Shown here piece after piece: positions 44,750 through 51,617 of a DNA stretch of 64,000 bases. This DNA is from Variovorax sp. PCZ-1 (GTDB lineage: Bacteria; Pseudomonadota; Gammaproteobacteria; Burkholderiales; Burkholderiaceae_C), in contig NZ_JAHCDN010000001.1 in the NCBI RefSeq assembly GCF_018413605.1, forward strand, positions 1,364,001 through 1,428,000, given 5' to 3'. Numbering within the stretch: the first letter of the stretch is position 1; the number at the start of each line of letters is the position of its first letter. The notes beneath the pieces were generated by a model. The model saw nothing but the letters and a program-made list of their open reading frames with translations. It ran no database searches and was not told where the DNA came from. The position numbers were made by a program, and so were the translations under genes.

Positions 44750-46555
44750 ATGTCTTACGTCGTCACCACCCCCGAACAACAAATTGATCAGGCGCTCAAT
44801 GTTGGCGCATTGCAAGAAGCATTGCAACTGGTGGCCAATGCTGAGCAGCAGCAGCCCAACAATCCAGCCATCGCTCATCGCTTTGGTATCACGCTCTTGC
44901 GCCTGAATCGTCCACATGAAGCCTTCGGAAAATTCAGCAACGCCCTGCGCCTCAATCCTCTTGCAGTAGACACACGCCTGGCCATCGCGCAGGCTTACCT
45001 CGCCATGAATGACGGCTGGAGCGCCAGCGCCTGGGTGAGTGATGCCTGCCGCGTCGCGCCCAATCATCCACCGCTGTGGATTCAGCTGGCGCAATTGCTC
45101 GCCAGCCAAAAGCGTGAGGCTGAGCTTGAGCCTGCGTTGCGCTCGGGTGTGGCGGCCAATCCTGAATCTAAGCAGATGGTGGAAGCGCTGGCTGAGTATT
45201 ACTTGAACCGCAAGCGTTACGCCGATGGTACGAAGCTCTATCCCGATCTGCTTATTCTTGACAGCAAAGATCCCAAAACGCTGTTGCACTATGGCTTTTG
45301 CCTAGAGCACACACATGATCTGCCCGGAAGTATCAAGCGCTATCGTGAAGCGATTGCGCTTAAGCCGGATTTTCTGGAGGCGCATGTCGATCTCGCCGGT
45401 GTTCTCTGGCGTCTGGCTGATTACCAAGGCTCATTGCACCACGCGCAAGAGGCGGTGCGCATTGATCCGAATCACCCATTTGCAGTGCGCATCTACGGCA
45501 CAGCCCTGCTGCATCTGAATCGTCTCGATGAAGCCGAGGTGCAACTGCGCCGCGCGCTCGAGCTCAAGCCTGATTTCCCCATCGCCGTGATTGATTTGGC
45601 CTTGCTCTTGCTGCTCGCCGGCAAGTTTGAAGAAGGTTGGAAGGTGTACGAGCGCCGCTGGCACGACACTGACCGCATGACGCGCCCGGCCTTCTTCCGA
45701 CCCGAGCTCGAATGGAAAGGCCCCTCGCTGCAACCCGTTGCCGGTAAGCGCGTGGTGATTTATGCAGAGCAGGGCTTGGGTGATGTGATCAATTTTGTGC
45801 GCTATGCCAAGGTGTTGCAAAAAGACGGGGCCACAGTCTATTGCGTGATCCAGCCGGAGCTGATTCCGCTGGTCGAAAGCATGCCCGGCGTGATTTGCTT
45901 GAAACCCAATCTGAATATTGAAGCCGATTACCATGTGGCGCTGCTTGAGCTGCCGCTTCATTACCGCACCAATGAGGCCAATGTGCCGCGCGAAACGCCG
46001 TATCTGCATTCGCCACAAGACAAAAGCGCCGTGTGGAAAGACAAGCTCGCCAGCTGGGATGGCAAGCTAAAAATTGGCATTGCTTGGGCAGGGCATCACA
46101 TCCATGCCAATCATCACAACCGCTCCATGCCGCTCTCTGAATTCAAGCCCTTGCTAGAGATGCCTGGCGCGCAGTGCTTTAGCCTGCAAAAGAGCGATGG
46201 CGGCGTGTACACAGATATCAAGCCCAGCGCCGACAGATTGGTAGACTTCACAAGCGAGTGGCAAGACTTCACCGACAGCGCCGCCATGATCGACAACCTC
46301 GATCTGGTTATCAGCATCGACAGCGCCGTGATTCATCTCGCCGCAGCCCTGAACAAACCCACTTGGGTGGCCTTACCGCCCAACCCCGATTGGCGCTGGC
46401 TCCTAGACCGCAGCGACAGCCCTTGGTATCCCAGCATGAAACTCTATCGGCGCGATCATGCAGAGGCGCGGAGCGCGCAGATGGCGCGAGTGGTTGCCGA
46501 TTTGAGGAAGCTGGTAGCGCTGCGAGCTTCGAGCATCTCAGGTAGCCTTTTTTGA
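44750..46555 (+). CDS. Tetratricopeptide repeat protein with glycosyltransferase-like C-terminus
   Basis: A 601-residue cytoplasmic protein. TPR-type helices fill residues 1-300 (NPAIAHRFGITLLRLNRPHE, LEAHVDLAGVLWRLADYQGS, FAVRIYGTALLHLNRLDEAE). The C-terminal 300 residues look like a family 9 glycosyltransferase-like domain (IYAEQGLGDVINFVRYAKVL, LKIGIAWAGHHIHANHHNRS, LVISIDSAVIHLAAALNKPT). This fusion is common in betaproteobacteria and is usually unassigned. It could modify surface glycans or flagellin, but no related genes are nearby. It starts 36 bases after the DUF4124 gene. Confidence 0.8.
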   Translation: MSYVVTTPEQQIDQALNVGALQEALQLVANAEQQQPNNPAIAHRFGITLLRLNRPHEAFGKFSNALRLNPLAVDTRLAIAQAYLAMNDGWSASAWVSDACRVAPNHPPLWIQLAQLLASQKREAELEPALRSGVAANPESKQMVEALAEYYLNRKRYADGTKLYPDLLILDSKDPKTLLHYGFCLEHTHDLPGSIKRYREAIALKPDFLEAHVDLAGVLWRLADYQGSLHHAQEAVRIDPNHPFAVRIYGTALLHLNRLDEAEVQLRRALELKPDFPIAVIDLALLLLLAGKFEEGWKVYERRWHDTDRMTRPAFFRPELEWKGPSLQPVAGKRVVIYAEQGLGDVINFVRYAKVLQKDGATVYCVIQPELIPLVESMPGVICLKPNLNIEADYHVALLELPLHYRTNEANVPRETPYLHSPQDKSAVWKDKLASWDGKLKIGIAWAGHHIHANHHNRSMPLSEFKPLLEMPGAQCFSLQKSDGGVYTDIKPSADRLVDFTSEWQDFTDSAAMIDNLDLVISIDSAVIHLAAALNKPTWVALPPNPDWRWLLDRSDSPWYPSMKLYRRDHAEARSAQMARVVADLRKLVALRASSISGSLF

Positions 46556-46565
46556 TTGATTTTTG

Positions 46566-46630
46566 AAGCTTTTTAGGTGGTTTGCCGGCGTATTTACTGC
46601 GCGGAGTGCTATCAAATTTATAGTTTCTAG
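46566..46630 (-). repeat. Dispersed palindromic repeat (family A), intergenic
   Basis: On the plus strand reads GCTTTTTAGGTGG, TTTGCCGGCGTATTTACTGC, GCGGAGTGCTATCAAATTTA and TAGTTTC. Lies between convergent genes. Closely matches the copies at 261 and 36563. Confidence 0.8.
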
Positions 46631-46642
46631 CACGCTTGGAGT

Positions 46643-47320
46643 TCAATTTGGAGTCGTTGTCGAGAGCGCTTGCTCGATCGCTGCCAGTAAAGCCTCCGGC
46701 GGCTGCGCGCCCGACACACCAAACTTGCGGTTGAGGATAAAAAATGGCACGCCGCTTATGCCGATACGGCGCAGCTCTGCGTCTTGAGCGGCGGCTTCCT
46801 CGTGGGCGGCTGTGTTGGTCAGCACGGCGTTCGCGGCTTCTGCTGGCATGCCTGCTTCGGTGGCAATCTTCAGTAGCGTGGCATCTTGCGTCAGGTCTGC
46901 GCCTTCGCAGAAATAGGCTTTCATGAAGGCTTCTTTGAGCTGGGCTTGGAGCGCGGCTGTTTCATCGGCTTGCAATGCGGCGGCGAGCAGGGCGTGGGCA
47001 CGCAAGGTGTTCGGTTGGCGCTGGATGGCGCTGAAGTTGAAATCCAGGCCTTCTTTTTTCCCTTCGCCGCGCACGCGTTCGTAAACGCCTCCACCGTCAG
47101 ATGTGCCGAATTTGCGTTGCAAGTAATCTGCGCGGCTCATACCAGCTTGAGGCATATCGGGGTTGAGCTGGAAGGGAAGCCAGCTGACTTGCGGCTTGGG
47201 CTGATCGGGATGCGAAGCAGCGAAGAGAGCAAGGGCAGCTTCCATGCGGCGCTTACCGATGTAGCACCAAGGACAAACGATGTCGCTGACGATTTCTAGT
47301 TGGATGGGTGAGGTGCTCAT
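46643..47320 (-). CDS. DsbA family oxidoreductase (FrnE-like)
   Basis: A 225-residue thioredoxin-fold protein of the DsbA/2-hydroxychromene isomerase superfamily. IQLEIVSDIVCPWCYIGKRR carries the CPWC active site (Cys16, Cys19), as in FrnE. The end GVSGVPFFILNRKFGVSGAQ contains the cis-proline loop. It has no signal peptide, so it is cytoplasmic and may act on thiols or isomerise a ring-cleavage product. ATG at 47320 is preferred over a longer form. Confidence 0.88.
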   Translation of the reverse strand: MSTSPIQLEIVSDIVCPWCYIGKRRMEAALALFAASHPDQPKPQVSWLPFQLNPDMPQAGMSRADYLQRKFGTSDGGGVYERVRGEGKKEGLDFNFSAIQRQPNTLRAHALLAAALQADETAALQAQLKEAFMKAYFCEGADLTQDATLLKIATEAGMPAEAANAVLTNTAAHEEAAAQDAELRRIGISGVPFFILNRKFGVSGAQPPEALLAAIEQALSTTTPN

Positions 47321-47322
47321 AG

Positions 47323-47391
47323 TTACTATCAAAAGAATAGCTGCTTGCGCAGATTCTACGCCGGCGATAGGCCGATTTGGCTTATAAAACG
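47323..47391 (+). repeat. Dispersed palindromic repeat (family A), full-length intergenic copy
   Basis: One of the most complete copies: TTACTATCAAAAGAATAGC, TGCTTGCGCAGATTCTACGCC, GGCGATAGGCCGATTTGGC and TTATAAAACGCTG. It sits just upstream of the dsbA-like gene. Confidence 0.85.
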
Positions 47392-47406
47392 CTGATCAAA
47401 GCGCAC

Positions 47407-47973
47407 TCAAGGCATGATACGCCCGATCACGCGAAGTTGTTTGCCGCTGCGTTCCAACACAACGCCTTCGCCCGATTGCGGGAAGATTTCTGTGAGCTGG
47501 GTGATGTTGACTTGATGCGTGACGACGACCAGAGCGCCAGGGCCACGCCAATTGAGTAGCAGCGCGCTTGCGGCGGCGGTTTGCGCTGGCTCGGTGCTGC
47601 GGTCGCTGAAAAATGAATTGAAAGCGGGCTCGGGTTTGAGAGCCTTGCCTTGTAAATCAGGGAAGGCAAGCTGCGCGGTATCTCGGGTACGGCACCATTC
47701 GGAATGCCAGACAGCTTGCACTTTCACGCCGCGCTCGCGCAAGGTTTGCCCGATGCGCTGAGCTTGCACTTTGCCTTCTTCGCTGAGGTTGCGCTGCGTG
47801 CTGCAATCGCCGGCCTTGAATCCGGGCGGATCGCCGCCGCCGGGCGCAAGGGCATGCCGAAAGAGCACGATAGCACCTGGTTTTTTCAAGGCTGCCCAAG
47901 CGGCATCGTCTGCCAAGCTCATGGCGGGCAGCAAAGCGCATGTTGCGCTCGCTAAGAGAAATCGACGATCCAT
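47407..47973 (-). CDS. Histidine phosphatase family protein, secreted
   Basis: A 188-residue protein of the histidine phosphatase superfamily. A signal peptide (MDRRFLLASATCALLPAMSL, cleaved near LADDA) implies a periplasmic protein. The catalytic motif reads AIVLFRHALAPGGGDPPGF (RHA in place of the usual RHG), and the second histidine is in LVVVTHQVNITQLTEIFP. Substrate unknown. AAGGAG precedes the ATG at 47973. This ATG overlaps the stop of the upstream SUMF1-like gene (TGATG), so the two are translationally coupled. Confidence 0.85.
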   Translation of the reverse strand: MDRRFLLASATCALLPAMSLADDAAWAALKKPGAIVLFRHALAPGGGDPPGFKAGDCSTQRNLSEEGKVQAQRIGQTLRERGVKVQAVWHSEWCRTRDTAQLAFPDLQGKALKPEPAFNSFFSDRSTEPAQTAAASALLLNWRGPGALVVVTHQVNITQLTEIFPQSGEGVVLERSGKQLRVIGRIMP

Positions 47974-48704
47974 CACAAGCTCCTTGCGCAACGAAAACCG
48001 ATATAAACCACGGCGGTGTCAGAAGGTTTGGTTTGCAAATGATCGCGGTGCATTTGCGAAGCGCCATACCACCATGAGCCGCCGCGCGTGGGGCGCGCTG
48101 ACTCGCTGCCACCCTCAGTCCACTCCCAAGCATTGCCGCCCATCTCGTGCAAGCCGTTCACGCCAGCGCGTGTGCTGCCTGTGAGCGCATGGCCACGCCC
48201 GCGTGAGGTCATGGCGGGGTTGGCGTAGGCGGCGGGAGTTTGAACAGAGCCGCAATCGCCGATGCAATTGGCGCCTTGTGGGCTGCTGCCAGTGGGGTAG
48301 GGGTAGGTTTGGCCTGTGGCAAAGCCTGCAGGCGGCGAAGCGCGGCGCTCTGTGTAGGCGGCTTCCATCCATTCGGCATCTGTGGGCAAGCGTTTGCCAG
48401 CCCATTGGCAATAGGCTTTGGCTTCGCTGAAGGTGATGTGAACGGCAGGCTCTTTACTGCTAGTCGGCAGGCCAAACGGCATGCGCCATGTCCAGCCCTT
48501 GCGTTGCACCCAGCCGCCTTCGTAGGTGCTCCCGCCGCCAGCTTTCTCTGCTGCTGTGACGAAGCCTGTGGCTTGCGAATAGCGGGCGAATTGCTCAATA
48601 CTGACTTCGGTTTTGTCGATTGCAAAGCCGCGGATGGGCTGCATGTCCTCTGCTTGAGCTAAGGCTAAACCGGGAATGCACAAGGCAAGAAAGATGCGAT
48701 TCAT
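47973..48704 (-). CDS. SUMF1/EgtB/PvdO-family protein, secreted, without FGE cysteines
   Basis: A 243-residue protein with the formylglycine-generating enzyme fold. The signal peptide MNRIFLALCIPGLALAQA indicates export. Family motifs are GFAIDKTEVSIEQFARYSQA, TFSEAKAYCQWAGKRLPTDA, NGLHEMGGNAWEWTEG and the end IGFRCARS. True FGE uses two cysteines in a GGSF-x-C-xxxx-C loop; here the loop reads GGSWWYGASQMHRDH, so both are missing. It is therefore unlikely to activate the sulfatases at 20-26 kb. It shares one base with the downstream histidine phosphatase gene. ATG at 48704 is preferred over 48755. Confidence 0.82.
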   Translation of the reverse strand: MNRIFLALCIPGLALAQAEDMQPIRGFAIDKTEVSIEQFARYSQATGFVTAAEKAGGGSTYEGGWVQRKGWTWRMPFGLPTSSKEPAVHITFSEAKAYCQWAGKRLPTDAEWMEAAYTERRASPPAGFATGQTYPYPTGSSPQGANCIGDCGSVQTPAAYANPAMTSRGRGHALTGSTRAGVNGLHEMGGNAWEWTEGGSESARPTRGGSWWYGASQMHRDHLQTKPSDTAVVYIGFRCARSL

Positions 48705-48816
48705 GGGTGTATTTTGAGCATGCATCATTAACCCTGCTTGCGGCTTGGCATGCAAACTGTGGCGACAATGCTATTAAGTTTTGTAAAAATTTATCGCCGC
48801 CCCACAGGAGAAGCAG

Positions 48817-50214
48817 ATGCATCTGTTTGCACAACTCGCATTCAGCAGCGGATATACACCTTCTCGCCGCTATCTTGCGAGCATGACACAACTGATCACT
48901 CGATATGCCCCGGCTTTCTTGCACCCAGCCGCCCGTATGCTCGGGCGCGGCTTCACGCTCTTATTCATGCTTTTGGCCTTGATCAGTATCGGTATGGTGG
49001 CCTGCGGAGGCGGAGGAGCCAATGAGCCAGCGCCGCTGGTGCAAAGCCAGCCCGTCACAACACCCGTGATCACGCCGGCCCCTGGCACTTCAGGCACGCC
49101 GGCCGCCGTGATGCTCACCACCACCTTCACTTTGCAGGTCACCGAGCTCAACACCACCCTCGTCAGCCCTTGGGGCCTTGCCTTTTTGCCAGATGGCCGC
49201 ATGCTCGTGACGGAAAAAGGCGGCACATTGAAATTGCTTGCAGCCAATGGCAGCACGGTCGGCACGGTCAGTGGTGTGCCAGCGGTCAACAGCGCCGGGC
49301 AGGGTGGTTTACTGGATGTGGTGATTGATCCGCAATATGCCAGCAATCAACGTATCTACATGACGTTTTCTGAGAACGACAGCAGCAATGCCAGCATCAA
49401 CAGCACAGCCGTCGTGCGGGCTAAGCTCGATACCAATGCGCGCAGTTTGAGCGATGTGACTGTGATTTACCGCCAAATGCCCAAAGTCACTTCTAGCGGG
49501 CATTACGGCTCGCGTTTGGTATTTGATAAAAACGGCTACCTCTTCGTGGCTTTGGGCGACAGGCAAAACAATAGCGAACGCGTGCACGCGCAAGATCTCA
49601 CACGCGGCCATGGCAAAGTGATGCGCATCACCACTGAGGGTATGCCTGCGCCTGGTAATCCCAGCTTTGCAACAGCTGGCGCTCAAGGCGCGATCTGGAG
49701 CTACGGCCACCGCAACCCACAAGGCGCAGCCCTGCACCCCACCACAGGCGAGCTTTGGGTCAGCGAGCATGGCCCGCAAGGTGGCGATGAGCTCAATCGC
49801 GCAGAAAGCGGCAAAAACTACGGCTGGCCCGTTATCAGCTATGGCCAAGAATACGGCAGCACCACACAGGTGGGCGAAGGCACAGCCAAAGCCGGCATGG
49901 AGCAGCCGGTGAGCTACTGGCTCACACGCGATGGCAGCCCGTACACAGGCGGCTCCAAATCATCGATGGCACCGGCTGGCTTGGCTTTCTACAGCGGTGA
50001 TAAATTTCCCGAATACAGCGGTAATTTGTTCAGCGGCGCACTGGCTGGTACAGCGCTCTGGCGTGTGGTGCTCAGCAGCGATGGCAAAAGCGAAATCTTC
50101 CGGGAGCGCCTGCTCGCTAGCCGAGGCGAACGCATTCGCGATGTGCGCCAAGGCACAGATGGCTGGATATACATGCTGGCAGACAGCGGCAAGCTGATAC
50201 GGGTGTCTCGTTAA
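48817..50214 (+). CDS. PQQ-dependent sugar dehydrogenase, predicted lipoprotein
   Basis: A 465-residue soluble aldose dehydrogenase with a six-bladed beta-propeller of the GSDH (YliI-like) family, which oxidises sugars in the periplasm using PQQ. Motifs are LVSPWGLAFLPDGRMLVTEK, GGLLDVVIDPQYASNQRIYM, IWSYGHRNPQGAALHPTTGE and WVSEHGPQGGDELNRAESGK, the last holding calcium and PQQ ligands. A hydrophobic segment ending in MVACGGGG is a lipobox. The ATG at 48817 has an AGGAG site; starts at 48883 or 48937 would give a more usual signal length. A second family member is cut by the right edge. Confidence 0.9.
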   Translation: MHLFAQLAFSSGYTPSRRYLASMTQLITRYAPAFLHPAARMLGRGFTLLFMLLALISIGMVACGGGGANEPAPLVQSQPVTTPVITPAPGTSGTPAAVMLTTTFTLQVTELNTTLVSPWGLAFLPDGRMLVTEKGGTLKLLAANGSTVGTVSGVPAVNSAGQGGLLDVVIDPQYASNQRIYMTFSENDSSNASINSTAVVRAKLDTNARSLSDVTVIYRQMPKVTSSGHYGSRLVFDKNGYLFVALGDRQNNSERVHAQDLTRGHGKVMRITTEGMPAPGNPSFATAGAQGAIWSYGHRNPQGAALHPTTGELWVSEHGPQGGDELNRAESGKNYGWPVISYGQEYGSTTQVGEGTAKAGMEQPVSYWLTRDGSPYTGGSKSSMAPAGLAFYSGDKFPEYSGNLFSGALAGTALWRVVLSSDGKSEIFRERLLASRGERIRDVRQGTDGWIYMLADSGKLIRVSR

Positions 50215-50255
50215 ATTGGCTGTGCTCTGTTGCTGAAAATCGCTCGAAGCTCGTC

Positions 50256-50261
50256 TATAAT
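50256..50261 (+). promoter_or_regulatory. Minus-10 box of the tRNA-Pro gene
   Basis: A perfect TATAAT lies nine bases before the first base of tRNA-Pro. No clear minus-35 box is seen at ideal spacing. Confidence 0.6.
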
Positions 50262-50270
50262 ATTGATCTT

Positions 50271-50347
50271 CGGAGTGTGGCGCAGTCTGGTAGCGCACCT
50301 GGTTTGGGACCAGGGGGTCCAAGGTTCGAATCCTTGTACTCCGACCA
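50271..50347 (+). tRNA. tRNA-Pro (anticodon UGG)
   Basis: A 77-base cloverleaf with acceptor CGGAGTG pairing with TACTCCG (one G-U pair). The anticodon arm CCTGG-TTTGGGA-CCAGG has anticodon TGG, and the T arm contains GGTTCGAATCC. The 3' CCA is encoded. Confidence 0.95.
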
Positions 50348-50378
50348 AGATCAAATCAAGAGTTTATCTTGATTCAGA

Positions 50379-50416
50379 CGCCTCGCATTCACCCGTTTGC
50401 GGGGCGTTTTGTTTTG
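50379..50416 (+). terminator. Intrinsic terminator between the two tRNA genes
   Basis: CGCCTCGC pairs with GCGGGGCG (one G-U) around a 12-base loop, followed by TTTTGTTTTG. It suggests tRNA-Pro and tRNA-Arg are partly separate transcripts. Confidence 0.7.
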
Positions 50417-50429
50417 TGTGATGCACAAA

Positions 50430-50506
50430 CTGTCCGTAGCTCAGTTGGATAGAGCAACAGCCTTCTAAGCTGTGGGTCGGGGGTTCGATCCCCTCCGGGC
50501 AGGCCA
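50430..50506 (+). tRNA. tRNA-Arg (anticodon UCU)
   Basis: A 77-base cloverleaf with acceptor CTGTCCG pairing with CGGGCAG. The anticodon arm ACAGC-CTTCTAA-GCTGT gives anticodon TCT, and the T arm is GGGGG-TTCGATC-CCCTC. The 3' CCA is encoded. Confidence 0.95.
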
Positions 50507-50563
50507 ATTCAGAAAAATTGATGCGCTTGTTTGTAGTGCGCGAGACTTTACGCAGCCTGTTGT

Positions 50564-50878
50564 TCAGCGCGTTTGAGCAAATTCCTGATGCCCCACATTG
50601 AATTGCGGTGTACGCACACGCGATTCACGTTTGCGATGCGCAGTTTCGGGCTGCTCGAGACTGGGCTCGGGAGGCGCAGTTTGAATAATGTTTTGTGCGT
50701 GTGAGCCTTTGGGGCCATCGGTGAGATCAAAGCTCACGCGTGCACCTTGCTTGAGAGTTTTGTAGCCCTCCATGGCAATGGCCGAGAAATGAATGAACAC
50801 ATCTGTGCCGCCCGCATCAGGCGTGATGAATCCAAAGCCTTTGGAGTCATTGAACCATTTCACGATACCTGTCGCCAT
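50564..50878 (-). CDS. Cold-shock domain protein with C-terminal extension
   Basis: A 104-residue protein with an RNA-binding cold-shock domain. [20 protein letters not shown] and [20 protein letters not shown] carry the RNP1 and RNP2 motifs. Typical CspA proteins end near residue 68, after HAQNII; this one continues for about 36 residues with [20 protein letters not shown] and a basic, glutamine-rich end. The extension is hydrophilic and likely disordered. ATG at 50878 is the CspA-type start and has AAGGAAT upstream. The 300 bases before it hold repeated TTGTC/GACAA elements. Confidence 0.88.
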   Translation of the reverse strand: MATGIVKWFNDSKGFGFITPDAGGTDVFIHFSAIAMEGYKTLKQGARVSFDLTDGPKGSHAQNIIQTAPPEPSLEQPETAHRKRESRVRTPQFNVGHQEFAQTR

Positions 50879-50958
50879 GAGTAATTCCTTGTTCAGCAAT
50901 CCGTGTTGTGTCATCGAATAGACCGGATTGTCAGCTCAGTTTGAGGGCTATTCTGCTT

Positions 50959-51021
50959 TTTGTCAAATAATTGTCTAGCTGTTTTATTATTTTAATATAG
51001 ACAAAGCTTTGTGCTAGACAA
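50959..51021. promoter_or_regulatory. Inverted repeats of TTGTC/GACAA between csp and clpS
   Basis: TTGTCTAGC at 50971-50979 is repeated in inverse as GCTAGACAA at 51013-51021. The perfect palindrome ACAAAGCTTTGT lies at 51001-51012, and further TTTGTC units follow near 51041 and 51059. This AT-rich 300-base gap has no gene. The repeats may be operators or structured leader RNA of the cold-shock gene. Confidence 0.4.
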
Positions 51022-51178
51022 GGATGCGGTTTTATCAGCTTTGTCTTGGTGTGATCAGATTTGTCCAGGAGAAAACAGTATTCGTCTCATACTTGAAAGC
51101 GAATCTGTGGCTCTTGTAATTTCATGGCGCGCCTTAAAATCTATTCCATTACTTTAATTTTTCACATCAGGATTCCCA

Positions 51179-51541
51179 TTGGCCACTGAAAACCCACCGC
51201 GCCCACCTCAAGCGCCTCGTGCCAAGCCCATTCAAGAGGATGATGGCGGCGCAGTGGTGCTTGAGCGTAAGCCCGAGAAAACCAAGCCGCCACAGATGTA
51301 CCAAGTGGTGCTGCTCAATGACGATTACACGCCCATGGAATTCGTGGTGGCAGTCATCCAAGAGTTTTTCAACAAAGACCGTGAAACTGCGACTCAGATC
51401 ATGCTCAAAATCCACATGGAGGGTAAGGGCGTGTGCGGCGTATTTAGCAAAGACGTTGCCGCCACCAAAGTGGATCGCGTGATGGAGGCTGCACAAAAAT
51501 CGGGTCATCCCTTGCAATGTGTCAGTGAGCCCACAGCTTGA
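51179..51541 (+). CDS. clpS: ATP-dependent Clp protease adaptor ClpS
   Basis: ClpS delivers N-end-rule substrates to ClpAP. The 120 residues show [20 protein letters not shown], then [20 protein letters not shown] and [20 protein letters not shown], the full ClpS core with the hydrophobic pocket residues. The TTG start at 51179 is the only candidate that keeps the flexible N-terminal tail; CAGGA lies upstream. clpA follows 76 bases later in the usual order. Confidence 0.95.
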   Translation: MATENPPRPPQAPRAKPIQEDDGGAVVLERKPEKTKPPQMYQVVLLNDDYTPMEFVVAVIQEFFNKDRETATQIMLKIHMEGKGVCGVFSKDVAATKVDRVMEAAQKSGHPLQCVSEPTA

Positions 51542-51617
51542 AATATGTTCTGCAAAGCAAGGATTTTTGCCTCAGAATGAAGCTACAGATTAACGACGAA
51601 AGCCTACAGGAATTCTT

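Noticed and set aside
47973-48704. The SUMF1-like protein as the formylglycine-generating enzyme for the two sulfatases
   Set aside because: The two cysteines of the FGE active loop are missing, it is exported while the sulfatases look cytoplasmic, and the genes are 22 kb apart.
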